The translations under genes and the position numbers were made by a program. From Lentzea sp. NBRC 102530 (GTDB lineage: Bacteria > Actinomycetota > Actinomycetes > Mycobacteriales > Pseudonocardiaceae), in the NCBI RefSeq assembly GCF_030269365.1, contig NZ_BSTF01000019.1:1-64000 (forward strand): a DNA stretch of 64,000 nt. Reading direction: 5' to 3'. Positions 1 to 7,380 of the stretch are shown here, piece after piece. Positions within the stretch are counted from its first letter, which is position 1. Every line of letters starts with the position of its first letter. The notes under the pieces are model-generated. The model was given only the letters and a program-made list of their open reading frames with translations, was not told where the DNA came from and did not search any database.

Positions 1-1
1 C

Positions 2-103
2 GCCCGCATCGCCCAACGCCTGCTCGCCCTAACCGCAGCCATCTGGCACAACCGCGCCACCGGCCAGCCCATCACCCGATCACTGATCGCCTACGACCAC
101 TGA
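2..103 (+). CDS. C-terminal fragment of an IS982-like transposase (cut by window edge)
   Basis: The open frame runs in from the left edge and ends at TGA 101-103, giving 33 residues that begin ARIAQRLLALTAAIWHN and end in LIAYDH. That tail resembles the C-terminus of IS982-family DDE transposases as I remember them; no search was possible. The catalytic domain lies outside the window, so intactness cannot be judged. The tail marks the left side of this region as mobile-element territory. I could not identify the matching terminal inverted repeat with confidence. Confidence 0.6.
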   Translation, partial: ARIAQRLLALTAAIWHNRATGQPITRSLIAYDH

Positions 104-122
104 TCAGTTAGGACTTACTCGT

Positions 123-545
123 CTAGTCGTCATCCATGTGCAACTCGCCGCCGGAGACCATGAACGGCGTGGGGCGTTCGTCCTGCTCCTCGCGGTAGAA
201 GCCGATGTACCCGTCGTCCGCCACGTACGGGGCGAGCCACTGCGCGACCTGCCACCACACCTCGGCCCACTGGTCGTCCACCCAGTACAAGCGCGCGTAC
301 AGCCCCCACGCGTGGATCTCGCCGTCGCTGTTGCGCCCACGACCTTGCCTGCGCAACGCCACGTGCTCGCCGCCCGGCAGGTAGCTGTCCGGGTCAGGCG
401 CAAGCACGGGGTGGTCGTGGTCGACCACGAGGTTCTGCGGCCTGTCCTCGGTCAGGCCCAGGTGGTACCGCAGTTCGTCGAGCGTTTCCCGCGGTGTGTC
501 GTCGCGCAGGAACAGCGAATAGACCACCTCGAAATGGAGACTCAT
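123..545 (-). CDS. Conserved hypothetical protein, 140 aa
   Basis: I do not recognise a named domain. The protein starts MSLHFEVVYSLFLRDD and is rich in aromatic and acidic residues (many Trp and Tyr in the second half), like a small soluble alpha/beta protein. I chose the ATG at 545 because GGGGAG lies about 6 nt upstream; the frame stays open to 614 without a better start. It ends next to the transposase tail and is probably in one transcription unit with the two minus-strand genes that follow it upstream. A role as an orphan immunity-type protein is possible but unsupported. Confidence 0.65.
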   Translation of the reverse strand: MSLHFEVVYSLFLRDDTPRETLDELRYHLGLTEDRPQNLVVDHDHPVLAPDPDSYLPGGEHVALRRQGRGRNSDGEIHAWGLYARLYWVDDQWAEVWWQVAQWLAPYVADDGYIGFYREEQDERPTPFMVSGGELHMDDD

Positions 546-631
546 CCAACTCCCCGACCACCAGCCGCGACTTCTCGTCTTCACCGAATCTCGCCAAGCG
601 CTGAACGCCCGCACCGCCCGCTCGATACCAG

Positions 632-1027
632 TCAGTAGACGTCGAACCCGACTTCGAGTTCCAGCTCGGCCAGCCGACGCATCAGGTCGACGGTGAGGGT
701 GAAGCCGCCCTGCGCGTCGTCCGCGGTGAAGACGCCGCAGAAGATGTCGATCTCCACGTCGCCCCTGAGCGCGTCGAACTCACGCCGATGCGCCTCGACG
801 AACGCGACGAGCTCCGCGATGTGTTCGTCGAGCGGGCTCGTGCGTTCCGCACGGCCGGCACGCGACCAGTAGGACATGGTCCGGCGGGCACCATCGGGAA
901 GCCTGCCCACCGGATCGCCGATGTCGTGGCCGCGAGCGGGTTCGCCGAGCGCGGCGACGAGTTCCGCCAGCACCAACGACGTGCTGAAGACCCTCAACGA
1001 CGCCTTGTACTCGTGCTCGTCCGGCAC
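632..1027 (-). CDS. DUF4279-like small protein, 131 aa
   Basis: The pattern of an N-terminal strand (YKASLRVFSTSL), a charged middle and a conserved C-terminal helix after GGFTLTVDLMRRLAEL fits the DUF4279 family, whose members are often orphan or immunity-like proteins. The start is GTG at 1027, only 6 bp after the stop of the upstream minus-strand gene, so the two are probably co-transcribed and translationally coupled; no separate Shine-Dalgarno is obvious. The family assignment comes from recall of the pattern only. Confidence 0.6.
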   Translation of the reverse strand: MPDEHEYKASLRVFSTSLVLAELVAALGEPARGHDIGDPVGRLPDGARRTMSYWSRAGRAERTSPLDEHIAELVAFVEAHRREFDALRGDVEIDIFCGVFTADDAQGGFTLTVDLMRRLAELELEVGFDVY

Positions 1028-1033
1028 TCGCGG

Positions 1034-1300
1034 CTAGCCCTGCTTGCCGGGCGCCACACCCGCCACGGCCTGCCACGCCTTCCCGTCGACGGCGGGCAGC
1101 GCGGTCTTCACCGCCCCGTGCGCCGTGACGACGGAGCCTGCCATCGCGGTGGCCGCCGCGAGCGCGAGCGTCGCGTGCACCTGGGCGATGGCGAGGTTCG
1201 AGACCTCGGCGGCATCGCCGGGCTGGACGCCGTCGGCCTTGGCCGCCGCGAGGTACTCCTGGGCTGCCGCGTAGTGCTCGGGACCGTTCACCCTGATCAC
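1034..1300 (-). CDS. Small Ala-rich hypothetical protein, 88 aa
   Basis: GTG start at 1300 with AGGA about 8 nt upstream. The protein begins MIRVNGPEHYAAAQEYLAAA and is largely alanine-rich amphipathic helix with no signal peptide or clear membrane span. Similar small proteins occur in actinomycete phages and integrative elements, but I assign no function. It leads a probable three-gene minus-strand unit (1300 to 123). Confidence 0.55.
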   Translation of the reverse strand: MIRVNGPEHYAAAQEYLAAAKADGVQPGDAAEVSNLAIAQVHATLALAAATAMAGSVVTAHGAVKTALPAVDGKAWQAVAGVAPGKQG

Positions 1301-1955
1301 CCTAGGTCCTGCTGCGGGTCGTCGGAGTACCTCGGCCTCGTAGTCGACTCAGCCAAGCCGCAGGTGAGCACAGGTACGTCAGGTGGGCCAGAAAATCTAC
1401 CGTGGCGAGAGTAGACATCCTCGCTGCGCCGATATACTCTTTCTCTCGTTGGACAAGAGGTCTCATGGCACGGGAGATGACGAACTACCCGTGAGGTTGA
1501 GAGCAAGACGGTCAGGTGACAGAGCCGCAACTCGAGGGCTCCTGACGATGGCCGAAGCACGAACGCAGTTGCAGGACGGTCAGTTGCGCCGGAGCCGATC
1601 AGCGAAAGGGGTTCCGGCGGGTGACCGAGGGCAGTCGGTGGAAGTGAAGCCGGCACGTGCATGAGGACCGGTGCCGACAGCCACGTGAGAAAAGGTAGTG
1701 ATCAGAGGAGAAGGGAAGGGTTGCACGCCATCGGATCGCCCGAATCCGGCTGAACTCTGCCGGACGGGTACCGCGGTTCCATCAGATTGGGGTGGTCTTC
1801 GGTTACGCACACGCGATCCCCGCTACGCCCGCTACCGACAGGGGCAGTGCGGACAGAGAGAGTCGATCTCACGGTCGACTAGGTGGAAGTGAAGCCCAAC
1901 AACCCTGGGGCCCCGGTGCTACTGGCACCGGGGCCCCTCGTGATGCGGAGGCGCG
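1301..1955. other. Gene-poor stretch with a 15-bp direct repeat
   Basis: I see no convincing gene on either strand: the frames here have weak starts and no recognisable protein character. It contains GGTGGAAGTGAAGCC twice, at 1637-1651 and 1882-1896, and ends in a perfect 13-bp hairpin just before the MerR-like gene. The purine-rich, patchily self-complementary sequence from about 1490 to 1900 could be a structured RNA or an intron relic, but no reverse transcriptase and no convincing domain V are visible. Confidence 0.4.
1907..1937 (+). terminator. Perfect 13-bp GC-rich hairpin before the MerR-like gene
   Basis: Arms 1907-1919 (GGGGCCCCGGTGC) and 1925-1937 are exact complements around a 5-nt loop. 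No T-run follows. It sits 18 bp upstream of the ATG of the next gene, so it may terminate upstream transcription or act as an attenuator in that gene's leader. Confidence 0.6.
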
Positions 1956-2333
1956 ATGACCCCAGGCAGTAATGGAACAGCGGACAACGAACCGCAAACC
2001 ACAGCAGAGAAGTTCGACGACGAGCACTACCCCGCCTACACGATGGGCCGGGCCGCGGAACTGCTCAACACCTCGGCGAACTTCCTGCGCAGCCTCGACG
2101 AGGCGAACCTCATCGAGCCGCAACGCTCGGCCGGTGGGCACCGTCGTTACAGCCGCTACCAACTACGCCTGGCCGCCCGTGTCCGCGCCCTGGTCGACCA
2201 GGGCACCGGCCTGGACGCCGCCTGCCGCATCGTCACCCTGGAGGACCAGCTCCAGGAAGCCCGGGCGCTCAACGCCAGGATGACGCCGCCGCCGACGTCC
2301 GAGGAGCCGCACCCACCGCTGCAAGGCGTGTGA
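1956..2333 (+). CDS. MerR-like helix-turn-helix regulator, 125 aa
   Basis: Residues about 27-95 form a MerR-type winged helix: YTMGRAAELLNTSANFLRSL, then ANLIEPQRSAGGHRRYSRYQ, the usual helix plus wing with the GGHRRY signature. A short helix (LEDQLQEARALNARM) and a proline-rich tail follow, so the dimerisation coiled coil is short and no effector domain is present. ATG at 1956 has GGAGG 5-6 nt upstream. It stands alone, between a hairpin and an attachment-like repeat. Small MerR-like proteins of this type are common near actinomycete mobile DNA; the target is unknown. Confidence 0.75.
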   Translation: MTPGSNGTADNEPQTTAEKFDDEHYPAYTMGRAAELLNTSANFLRSLDEANLIEPQRSAGGHRRYSRYQLRLAARVRALVDQGTGLDAACRIVTLEDQLQEARALNARMTPPPTSEEPHPPLQGV

Positions 2334-2893
2334 CCACGCCCGAGTGCCGGCCTTCGGCCGCTGCATCACTGATCTGCGCTCGGCGAACGCCTGATCCCGA
2401 CGTTCACCGAGTGCAGACCCGACCCGCGAGGGCGGCCGTCAGTCGCTGAGCCCATCGCGCGGAGCGTGGACACGAGATCGTCATCTCGCTGAACTGCGGA
2501 AACTCCTCCACCTCGCGTGCATCCCGGAATTCGGCGGTTGGGCAGCCGAATGCATCGGCCGGTGCCAGTCAGTGACGGACGACGGCTCGCCCGAAAACAG
2601 ATCTGCGCTGGTCAGGACCATTTCAGGTCACCGACCAGCGCGGATCTGAAGGACTGCGTGGGCGAGGTCAGCCGCGCAGTTCCATCGCGCGGAACTGCTG
2701 CGCCGCTCGCACAGCGACCTGACCAGCAGCTAAGAGATCGCAAACTGAGATCCGTCATCGACGTTCCACGGGTGTTCCAACCGTTCGGGCAATCCCACTG
2801 CCGCGAGACAGATCCAAGTCGACCGAAGCCGGACCAGGACACGTCGACAGTCCTGCTCGTTAACCTGCTCACTAGCCGCTAACATGCAGGCTA
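2334..2893. other. Non-coding stretch holding the leftmost ddaH-end copy
   Basis: No gene is supported. The stretch contains the 129-bp repeat at 2562-2690 that resembles the ddaH downstream region, and at its right end the palindromic promoter region of the next gene. Frames read here lack a convincing start or protein character. Confidence 0.6.
2562..2690 (-). repeat. Site A: degenerate copy of the ddaH 3' end plus downstream hairpin
   Basis: Read on the minus strand, the end encodes FRAMELRG then TGA, with the stop at 2668-2670, matching the last residues of DdaH. The segment aligns over about 129 bp with 24281-24409, roughly 80 percent identical by eye, including a 16-bp identical block (CTGCGTGGGCGAGGTC) and the next 18 bp apart from a one-base indel. 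It also carries the same hairpin (arms 2600-2613 and 2633-2646). The catalytic-cysteine codons of DdaH are absent. I read it as an old attachment site or relic element end. Confidence 0.7.
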
Positions 2894-2902
2894 GTGAGCA
2901 GG
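2864..2902 (+). promoter_or_regulatory. 14-bp perfect palindrome over the promoter and RBS of the AlbA_2 gene
   Basis: Arms CCTGCTCACTAGCC (2864-2877) and GGCTAGTGAGCAGG (2889-2902) are exact complements with an 11-bp spacer. The spacer contains a TAACAT hexamer (2880-2885) suited to a -10 box, and the right arm runs into the AGGAAGG ribosome site (2900-2906). This fits an operator, perhaps autoregulatory, or an RNA hairpin masking the RBS. Confidence 0.6.
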
Positions 2903-2911
2903 AAGGGTCGC

Positions 2912-4708
2912 ATGCTGGACAACGAGCTCGCCGAGATCGTCGAGAACCTTCGTGCGCTCGGAAGCGACGTCGACGACGTCGAAGTGAAGCGAGCTACCGA
3001 CAGCTTGCCCCGCACAGTGCGAGAGACGCTGTCAGCCTTCGCTAACACAGGTGGCGGGACCCTCATCCTCGGCCTGGAGGAGGCCAGCGGCTTCAGAGCA
3101 ACGGGGGTCAACAACCCCGCGAAGATGGCCGCCGACCTCGCATCGCTTTGCTCGACAGACATGCAGCCCGAACTCCGGCCTCTGATCAAGATCCACGAGT
3201 TCGAAGGTGTGAGGATCGTAGTGGCCGAGGTTCCCGCAGTGGATCCTTCACTGCGGCCTTGCTTCTACCGCGGTGCCGGAATCTCACAAGGCAGCTTCGT
3301 GCGCGTCGGCGATGGCGATCGCAGATTGAGCAGCTACGAGGTCCAGCTAATGCTCGCGTCACGCGGGCAACCGAAAGATGACGAGCAACCCGTGCACGAC
3401 GTCGGGGTAGATGCCCTTGATCAGGTGCTGACCGACGCCTTGATCGCCCGGCTGAGGAGCAACCGTCCACACGCGTTCAAGAGTCTCGACAGAGAAACCG
3501 TGCTCCGGCGAGCCAAGGTTCTCGCACCTGGCACTGACTTTGTTTCGCTTGCCGGCCTGCTAGCTTTGGGTGCATATCCTCAAGAGCACTTCCCTCAACT
3601 AATGCTGACCTTCGTCCACTACCCAACCGTCAGGGGCGCCGACCTCGACACCGGGGAGCGCTTCCTGGACAACGTGCTGATCGAGGGGCCGATTCCGATC
3701 ATGGTGCGCGATGCACTCGCCGCCATCCGACGAAACATGCGCCGACGATCCGTCGTGATAGGTGCCGGGCGCACCGACATGTGGGAGTACCCGGAACCTG
3801 CACTCCGCGAAGCAGTGGTCAACGCATTGGTGCACCGTGACCTCTCCAGTGCGTCACTGGGCACTCAGGTGCAGGTCGAGATGTACCCAGACAGGCTGGT
3901 CGTTCGCAATCCCGGCGGGCTGCACGGCCCAGTCACTGTGGACAGCCTCGCAAGTGAGGGGATCTCCTCCGCCCGCAACGCAACGTTGATGAAGATCCTC
4001 GATGAAGTGCCTATCGCGGACAGCACACGCACGGTGTGCGAGAACCGCGGATCAGGTATTCGAACGATGCTTGATTCCTTGCTCGCGGCACGAATGAGCG
4101 CTCCGCAGTTCGACGACCGAATCGCGAGCTTCACCGTCACATTCCCGAATCACACTCTCTTGAGTGACAGCATCGTCAGCTGGATAGCCAGCCTCGGACA
4201 ACGCGGCCTGTCCGACAGTCAATGTTTCGCTCTCGCCTCCCTCAAGAACGGCGACATCCTGGACAACCAGACGTATCGGGCCGCGACCGGACTGGATTCC
4301 CGCGTGGCAACCGCAGAACTTCAGGATCTGGTGGCACGTGAGTTGGTCGTGCAGACCGGTAGCCGACGATGGGCGCGGTACCAGCTGAGCGAAGCGTTGG
4401 CAGCACCGCAGGAGGAGACGACCGCACACCGCGTGCTGCGGGCTGATCGACGCGACGAGATCCTGACCGCGATCGGCGATGAACTGTTGTCGCGAGCGGA
4501 GATCGCCGCCCGTCTGGGGCTACCGGATAGCACAGTCCGCCGATGGCTCACTGTCCTGAAGAAGGAGGGCTCTGTCGTTACCTCCGGCGCTTCCGATGTC
4601 AGCAAGAACGTCAAGTACCGCCGGACCAACAAGAGCTATCTCACGTCAGACGAGCCGCCGGACACCAGTCATGATCAAGACCACGAAGAAGGCCCCGGTC
4701 ATCGCTGA
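2912..4708 (+). CDS. AlbA_2 plus histidine-kinase-like ATPase protein with C-terminal winged helix, 598 aa
   Basis: Three parts are visible. An AlbA_2 (Schlafen-type) domain spans about residues 15-145, with the EVKRA strand and FANTGGGTLILG. An HATPase_c_4-type segment has REAVVNALVHRDLS near 295 and the nucleotide-lid motif NRGSGI near 377. A winged helix (STVRRWLTVLKKEGSVV) lies near 540. This is the architecture of COG2865-type putative regulators or RecG-like accessory proteins, some of which sit in mobile or defence loci. I prefer ATG 2912, with AGGAAGG 5 nt upstream, over GTG 2894, which lies inside the palindrome. It is the only gene between two ddaH-end copies. DNA binding and ATP binding are family inferences. 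Confidence 0.8.
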   Translation: MLDNELAEIVENLRALGSDVDDVEVKRATDSLPRTVRETLSAFANTGGGTLILGLEEASGFRATGVNNPAKMAADLASLCSTDMQPELRPLIKIHEFEGVRIVVAEVPAVDPSLRPCFYRGAGISQGSFVRVGDGDRRLSSYEVQLMLASRGQPKDDEQPVHDVGVDALDQVLTDALIARLRSNRPHAFKSLDRETVLRRAKVLAPGTDFVSLAGLLALGAYPQEHFPQLMLTFVHYPTVRGADLDTGERFLDNVLIEGPIPIMVRDALAAIRRNMRRRSVVIGAGRTDMWEYPEPALREAVVNALVHRDLSSASLGTQVQVEMYPDRLVVRNPGGLHGPVTVDSLASEGISSARNATLMKILDEVPIADSTRTVCENRGSGIRTMLDSLLAARMSAPQFDDRIASFTVTFPNHTLLSDSIVSWIASLGQRGLSDSQCFALASLKNGDILDNQTYRAATGLDSRVATAELQDLVARELVVQTGSRRWARYQLSEALAAPQEETTAHRVLRADRRDEILTAIGDELLSRAEIAARLGLPDSTVRRWLTVLKKEGSVVTSGASDVSKNVKYRRTNKSYLTSDEPPDTSHDQDHEEGPGHR

Positions 4709-4719
4709 CCAGGGCCTTC
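4688..4719 (+). terminator. Hairpin terminator overlapping the end of the AlbA_2 gene
   Basis: GAAGGCCC (4688-4695) pairs with GGGCCTTC (4712-4719), and the stem continues inward through GGTCA/TGACC with one mismatch and a 4-nt loop. It overlaps the stop codon region and ends 15 bp before site B. Confidence 0.7.
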
Positions 4720-4734
4720 GGCGAGCGGCGAGAT

Positions 4735-4762
4735 CTAGCCTCTGAGCTCCATCGTGCGGCGT
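4735..4762 (-). other. Site B: likely attL, ddaH-end copy
   Basis: On the minus strand it reads TMELRG then TAG (stop at 4735-4737). It shares TCTAGCC and the 10-mer TCCATCGTGC with site C at ddaH. The preceding codons give RR where DdaH has its Cys-Cys pair, so this copy cannot complete the enzyme. An 18-bp repeat that recurs beside site C lies 57 bp inward. That makes this the best candidate for the left end of the integrative element. Confidence 0.65.
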
Positions 4763-4818
4763 TTGGTCAAGGACAACGCACGCTTCTGAACTGGACGAAT
4801 GCGCCAAGATCACGCCTG

Positions 4819-4836
4819 TGTCCCGTGACTGTCCCG
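4819..4836 (+). repeat. 18-bp repeat, candidate integrase arm site (left)
   Basis: TGTCCCGTGACTGTCCCG is identical to 24237-24254 and is itself two TGTCCCG units separated by TGAC. One copy lies near each proposed end of the element, the layout expected of arm-type binding sites of a tyrosine integrase. Confidence 0.6.
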
Positions 4837-4865
4837 AACGCTCCGTACGACTCAGGGAGCGTTCG
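4835..4865 (-). terminator. 10-bp hairpin at the 3' end of the small membrane protein gene
   Basis: CGAACGCTCC (4835-4844) and GGAGCGTTCG (4856-4865) are exact complements around an 11-nt loop, covering the stop codon of the minus-strand gene that ends at 4852. It partly overlaps the 18-bp arm-like repeat. Confidence 0.55.
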
Positions 4866-5049
4866 ATGAGCGTCGGCCTGCACGCCGGGCATCAAGTTTC
4901 ACGCCAGCCCACACGAGTGCAGTCACGAGAGCTAGGTACAGGGCGATCACGAGTCCGTTCGCGCGTGTCCCATCAGCCAGGTTGAGGATCAACCCCAGCA
5001 GTAAGAACCCACTGACGGCAGACAGGATGATGGTCCACAGGTGTCTCAT
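4852..5049 (-). CDS. Small two-span membrane protein, 65 aa
   Basis: ATG at 5049 with GGGAGG about 9 nt upstream. Two hydrophobic segments (about residues 5-24 and 32-49) are joined by a short polar loop, followed by a basic tail (KLDARRAGRR), so the C-terminus is probably cytoplasmic. No named family is recognised. It is the first gene inside the proposed left end of the element and reads toward that end. Confidence 0.6.
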   Translation of the reverse strand: MRHLWTIILSAVSGFLLLGLILNLADGTRANGLVIALYLALVTALVWAGVKLDARRAGRRSSNAP

Positions 5050-5341
5050 CCCCCGAACCTCCCTTCGACCGGCTATCGATCCGTGGCTTGCGGACGTTAG
5101 CCCCGAGCATCGCTTGACAGGCTGCGTCTCTGAACTAACACTCCAGTTTGGCCACGCCGGAAGATCACCTTCAAATGATCCCTAAACACAAAAATAGGCG
5201 TTAAGGAGCGCATCCCCGATTTAAGTGACGCGAACTCACACCACAATACTTTGATTTTCAGCGGTGGCGAAATAGCGGTGCGATGCCTTTCGCGCACAAA
5301 CCCACTACCCCCTCAGAGTCACAATCAGGCAGTATAGCTCC
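5050..5341. other. A/T-richer intergenic stretch
   Basis: No gene is supported. From about 5160 to 5300 the sequence is visibly richer in A and T than the rest of the window, as is the gene that follows, which suggests recently acquired DNA. A divergent promoter region for the flanking genes is expected here, but I cannot pick one confidently. Confidence 0.4.
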
Positions 5342-6151
5342 ATGCCAAAGTCAGCTGCCTGGGAGCGAGAGGACGAAGTCCTGGCGCTCGTTTGCGATGC
5401 CCTGTCCTCGAACGGACGTCTGGTGACGGTCCAAGACAGGCCGGACCGAGGCGGCCAGGCGCGATCGTTGACCGTGGACGCAGTCCTGCGGGTGACCGAA
5501 GACGACTACGACACCATGTGGGCTGCCGACGTTTGCCTGGCCTCACGGAAGTTCGACCCGCGTCTACCGGCTGCCATGAACGGCTTGCGGCAACTCCTGA
5601 TTCCACCACTCACTGAATTGGCAGAGCAGGTAGGGCTGCGCGCAACCGTGGGCTGCCGAGCATACGTACGATTGACCGGAATATCCCGAAATGAATGGAA
5701 GCGGATGACCAATAGCTACGTCCGCAACATATATGATCGCGCCGTCATGGCGCTAATGCGTCCAGACAAGGAATGGTACGACTCCGAGGTTGGAATTCAC
5801 TGGCTACCGAACGATGCCCAACCAAACAGCGAGCGGGTCACCCTACACTTCTATGACCCATTTATTTATGAGGGCTTTCGATTCTCAAAGGCGGTACATT
5901 TGAAACTAACCAATCAACTCCCTCGTGCACGCGCGGCAGGCTATCCCACGCTACTCATCTTGGACCAGAAGAGTCCACGCTACGTTGATTGGACTGTGAA
6001 CATAGCGCCGGAGCCACTCGAAATTGGCGAAGGCATTGCATTTTTGGTCGCCAATCGAGGAGTTAGACTGGACGCTTGCGTACTCGTTAACCACGATGAC
6101 TCAATCCACGAGATCTATCACACCGTCGGAAATACCTGCTCAAGTAACTGA
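5342..6151 (+). CDS. Unknown protein, 269 aa, A/T-richer than neighbours
   Basis: I do not recognise a family. The protein starts MPKSAAWEREDEVLALVCDAL, a common opening for proteins that fold like small nucleases or DNA-end-binding proteins, and is globular with no signal peptide or membrane span. AT-ending codons are frequent from about 5650 on, unlike the flanking genes. No strong ribosome site precedes the ATG; TATAG lies 7 nt upstream, so a leaderless transcript is possible. It is a stand-alone gene with 190 bp or more of non-coding DNA on each side. A defence or other selfish-cargo role is only a guess from position. Confidence 0.6.
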   Translation: MPKSAAWEREDEVLALVCDALSSNGRLVTVQDRPDRGGQARSLTVDAVLRVTEDDYDTMWAADVCLASRKFDPRLPAAMNGLRQLLIPPLTELAEQVGLRATVGCRAYVRLTGISRNEWKRMTNSYVRNIYDRAVMALMRPDKEWYDSEVGIHWLPNDAQPNSERVTLHFYDPFIYEGFRFSKAVHLKLTNQLPRARAAGYPTLLILDQKSPRYVDWTVNIAPEPLEIGEGIAFLVANRGVRLDACVLVNHDDSIHEIYHTVGNTCSSN

Positions 6152-6384
6152 GCCCTCGCTGCTATAACCACTAACTGATAGGCCGCCAGGAACTCGACCC
6201 CTGAACCCGAAGTTTGCGGATCTTGCTTCGTAGTCCACTGTGGATGTTTGCCGATACTTGTCGTGACCTTGGGCGATGCGGTCACCGGCAACTCCGTTGT
6301 AGGACGTTTGTGGCTATCTGGCGTCATAAAACGCGGGAGTCGATCTTGCTCGCTGGACGGTGTACACGCCCTAGCAAGCAGTGA

Positions 6385-7380
6385 TCACTCGTTCTCCTGC
6401 CACAGTGTGGAGTCAGGCTGAAGCGGCGCGATGGAGTCGAGTGAGTAGCCACGGCCCATAGGGCGGTTCGTGCCCTCTGCGAACGTCGTCACAACCGTGA
6501 ATGCCGCAACCACAGGAAGGTCGCGATGCCCGCCCAGCTGTGCTACCCGCTCGGCTAGCTGGTCGGGAACGGTCGCCCTGAAGCCTCGTCCTGCGACAGG
6601 TACGAACCACACCGTGCTGGACGACCACGTCCATCCGTCGATGGTGCCTTCGAGCCGAGTAGTGGTGACCTCTTGAGCTTTCGACTTGGAGGCGTTGGTG
6701 AGGCGGAGTGCAGCCGCGCGCGAGAGCCTCACTGGAGTGGAACCGCGCCTAGGGTCATGCCAAACGCCGTCGACCTCGTACTCGCCTCTAAGGGCTGCCG
6801 CGGCGAACGTGCCCACGGCTCGTCTGGCCGGCACGCTGAGGTCCTGGAGAGCAGCTGCCACTTCGGCGCCGGTCATGTCCGAGGTGCTTTCGGCAACCTG
6901 GATCAACGCGACAAGGCGTCGTAGACCCGCCGTCTCTACTCTGGCCAGTCGCTCGTGAGAGATGGACTCTGGTGGCGCCTCAGGCGCGTCTGGGGCGAAA
7001 GTGAGGCGCACGCTGCCGGTGCCAGGGATGACCTGTAGGTGCGACGCCAAGCGCTTGAGCCCTTGAACGCTTTTAGTGACTTCCTTCACGACCGCCGCTG
7101 CGGCGCCGATGAACCGAGCGAGCAGCGCAGCGTCGGTTGCGTGTCCTCGGACAGCAGCGCCACTTAGGTGCAGGTCAAGCTCGGGAGTGCGGCCGTACAG
7201 AGCTGTCACCAACTCTTGGCGACGCCGGTGAAGCCCTGGCAGGCCTGGATAGTCAGCTGGCACTGTACGTAGGAGCTGGTCAAGCGTTTCGAGGTCGGCG
7301 CGAGGATCAACGGGGCGCGGTGTGCCGACGCGCGAGCGACGGAAGAGAACAGGTGGGAGCGATTCAGTCATGACGACCAC
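6385..7380 (-). CDS. Unknown partner of the nucleotidyltransferase-like protein, 331 aa
   Basis: No family is recognised. A helical N-terminal half (from LETLDQLLRTVPADYPGLPG) contains a conserved-looking LDLHLSGAAVRGH segment followed by a long helix. The middle carries PGTGSVRLTF, and the C-terminal 90 residues look like a beta-rich domain ending GYSLDSIAPLQPDSTLWQENE. It overlaps the 3' end of the upstream nucleotidyltransferase-like gene by 13 bp, so the pair is translationally coupled and probably acts together. About 230 bp without a gene follows it. Possible roles are toxin-antitoxin partner, defence effector or substrate-binding partner. Confidence 0.65.
   Translation of the reverse strand: MVVMTESLPPVLFRRSRVGTPRPVDPRADLETLDQLLRTVPADYPGLPGLHRRRQELVTALYGRTPELDLHLSGAAVRGHATDAALLARFIGAAAAVVKEVTKSVQGLKRLASHLQVIPGTGSVRLTFAPDAPEAPPESISHERLARVETAGLRRLVALIQVAESTSDMTGAEVAAALQDLSVPARRAVGTFAAAALRGEYEVDGVWHDPRRGSTPVRLSRAAALRLTNASKSKAQEVTTTRLEGTIDGWTWSSSTVWFVPVAGRGFRATVPDQLAERVAQLGGHRDLPVVAAFTVVTTFAEGTNRPMGRGYSLDSIAPLQPDSTLWQENE

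Noticed and set aside
1490..1900. A group II intron
   Set aside because: Words such as GTGAAGCC are suggestive, but no domain V with a catalytic triad and no reverse transcriptase gene could be found.
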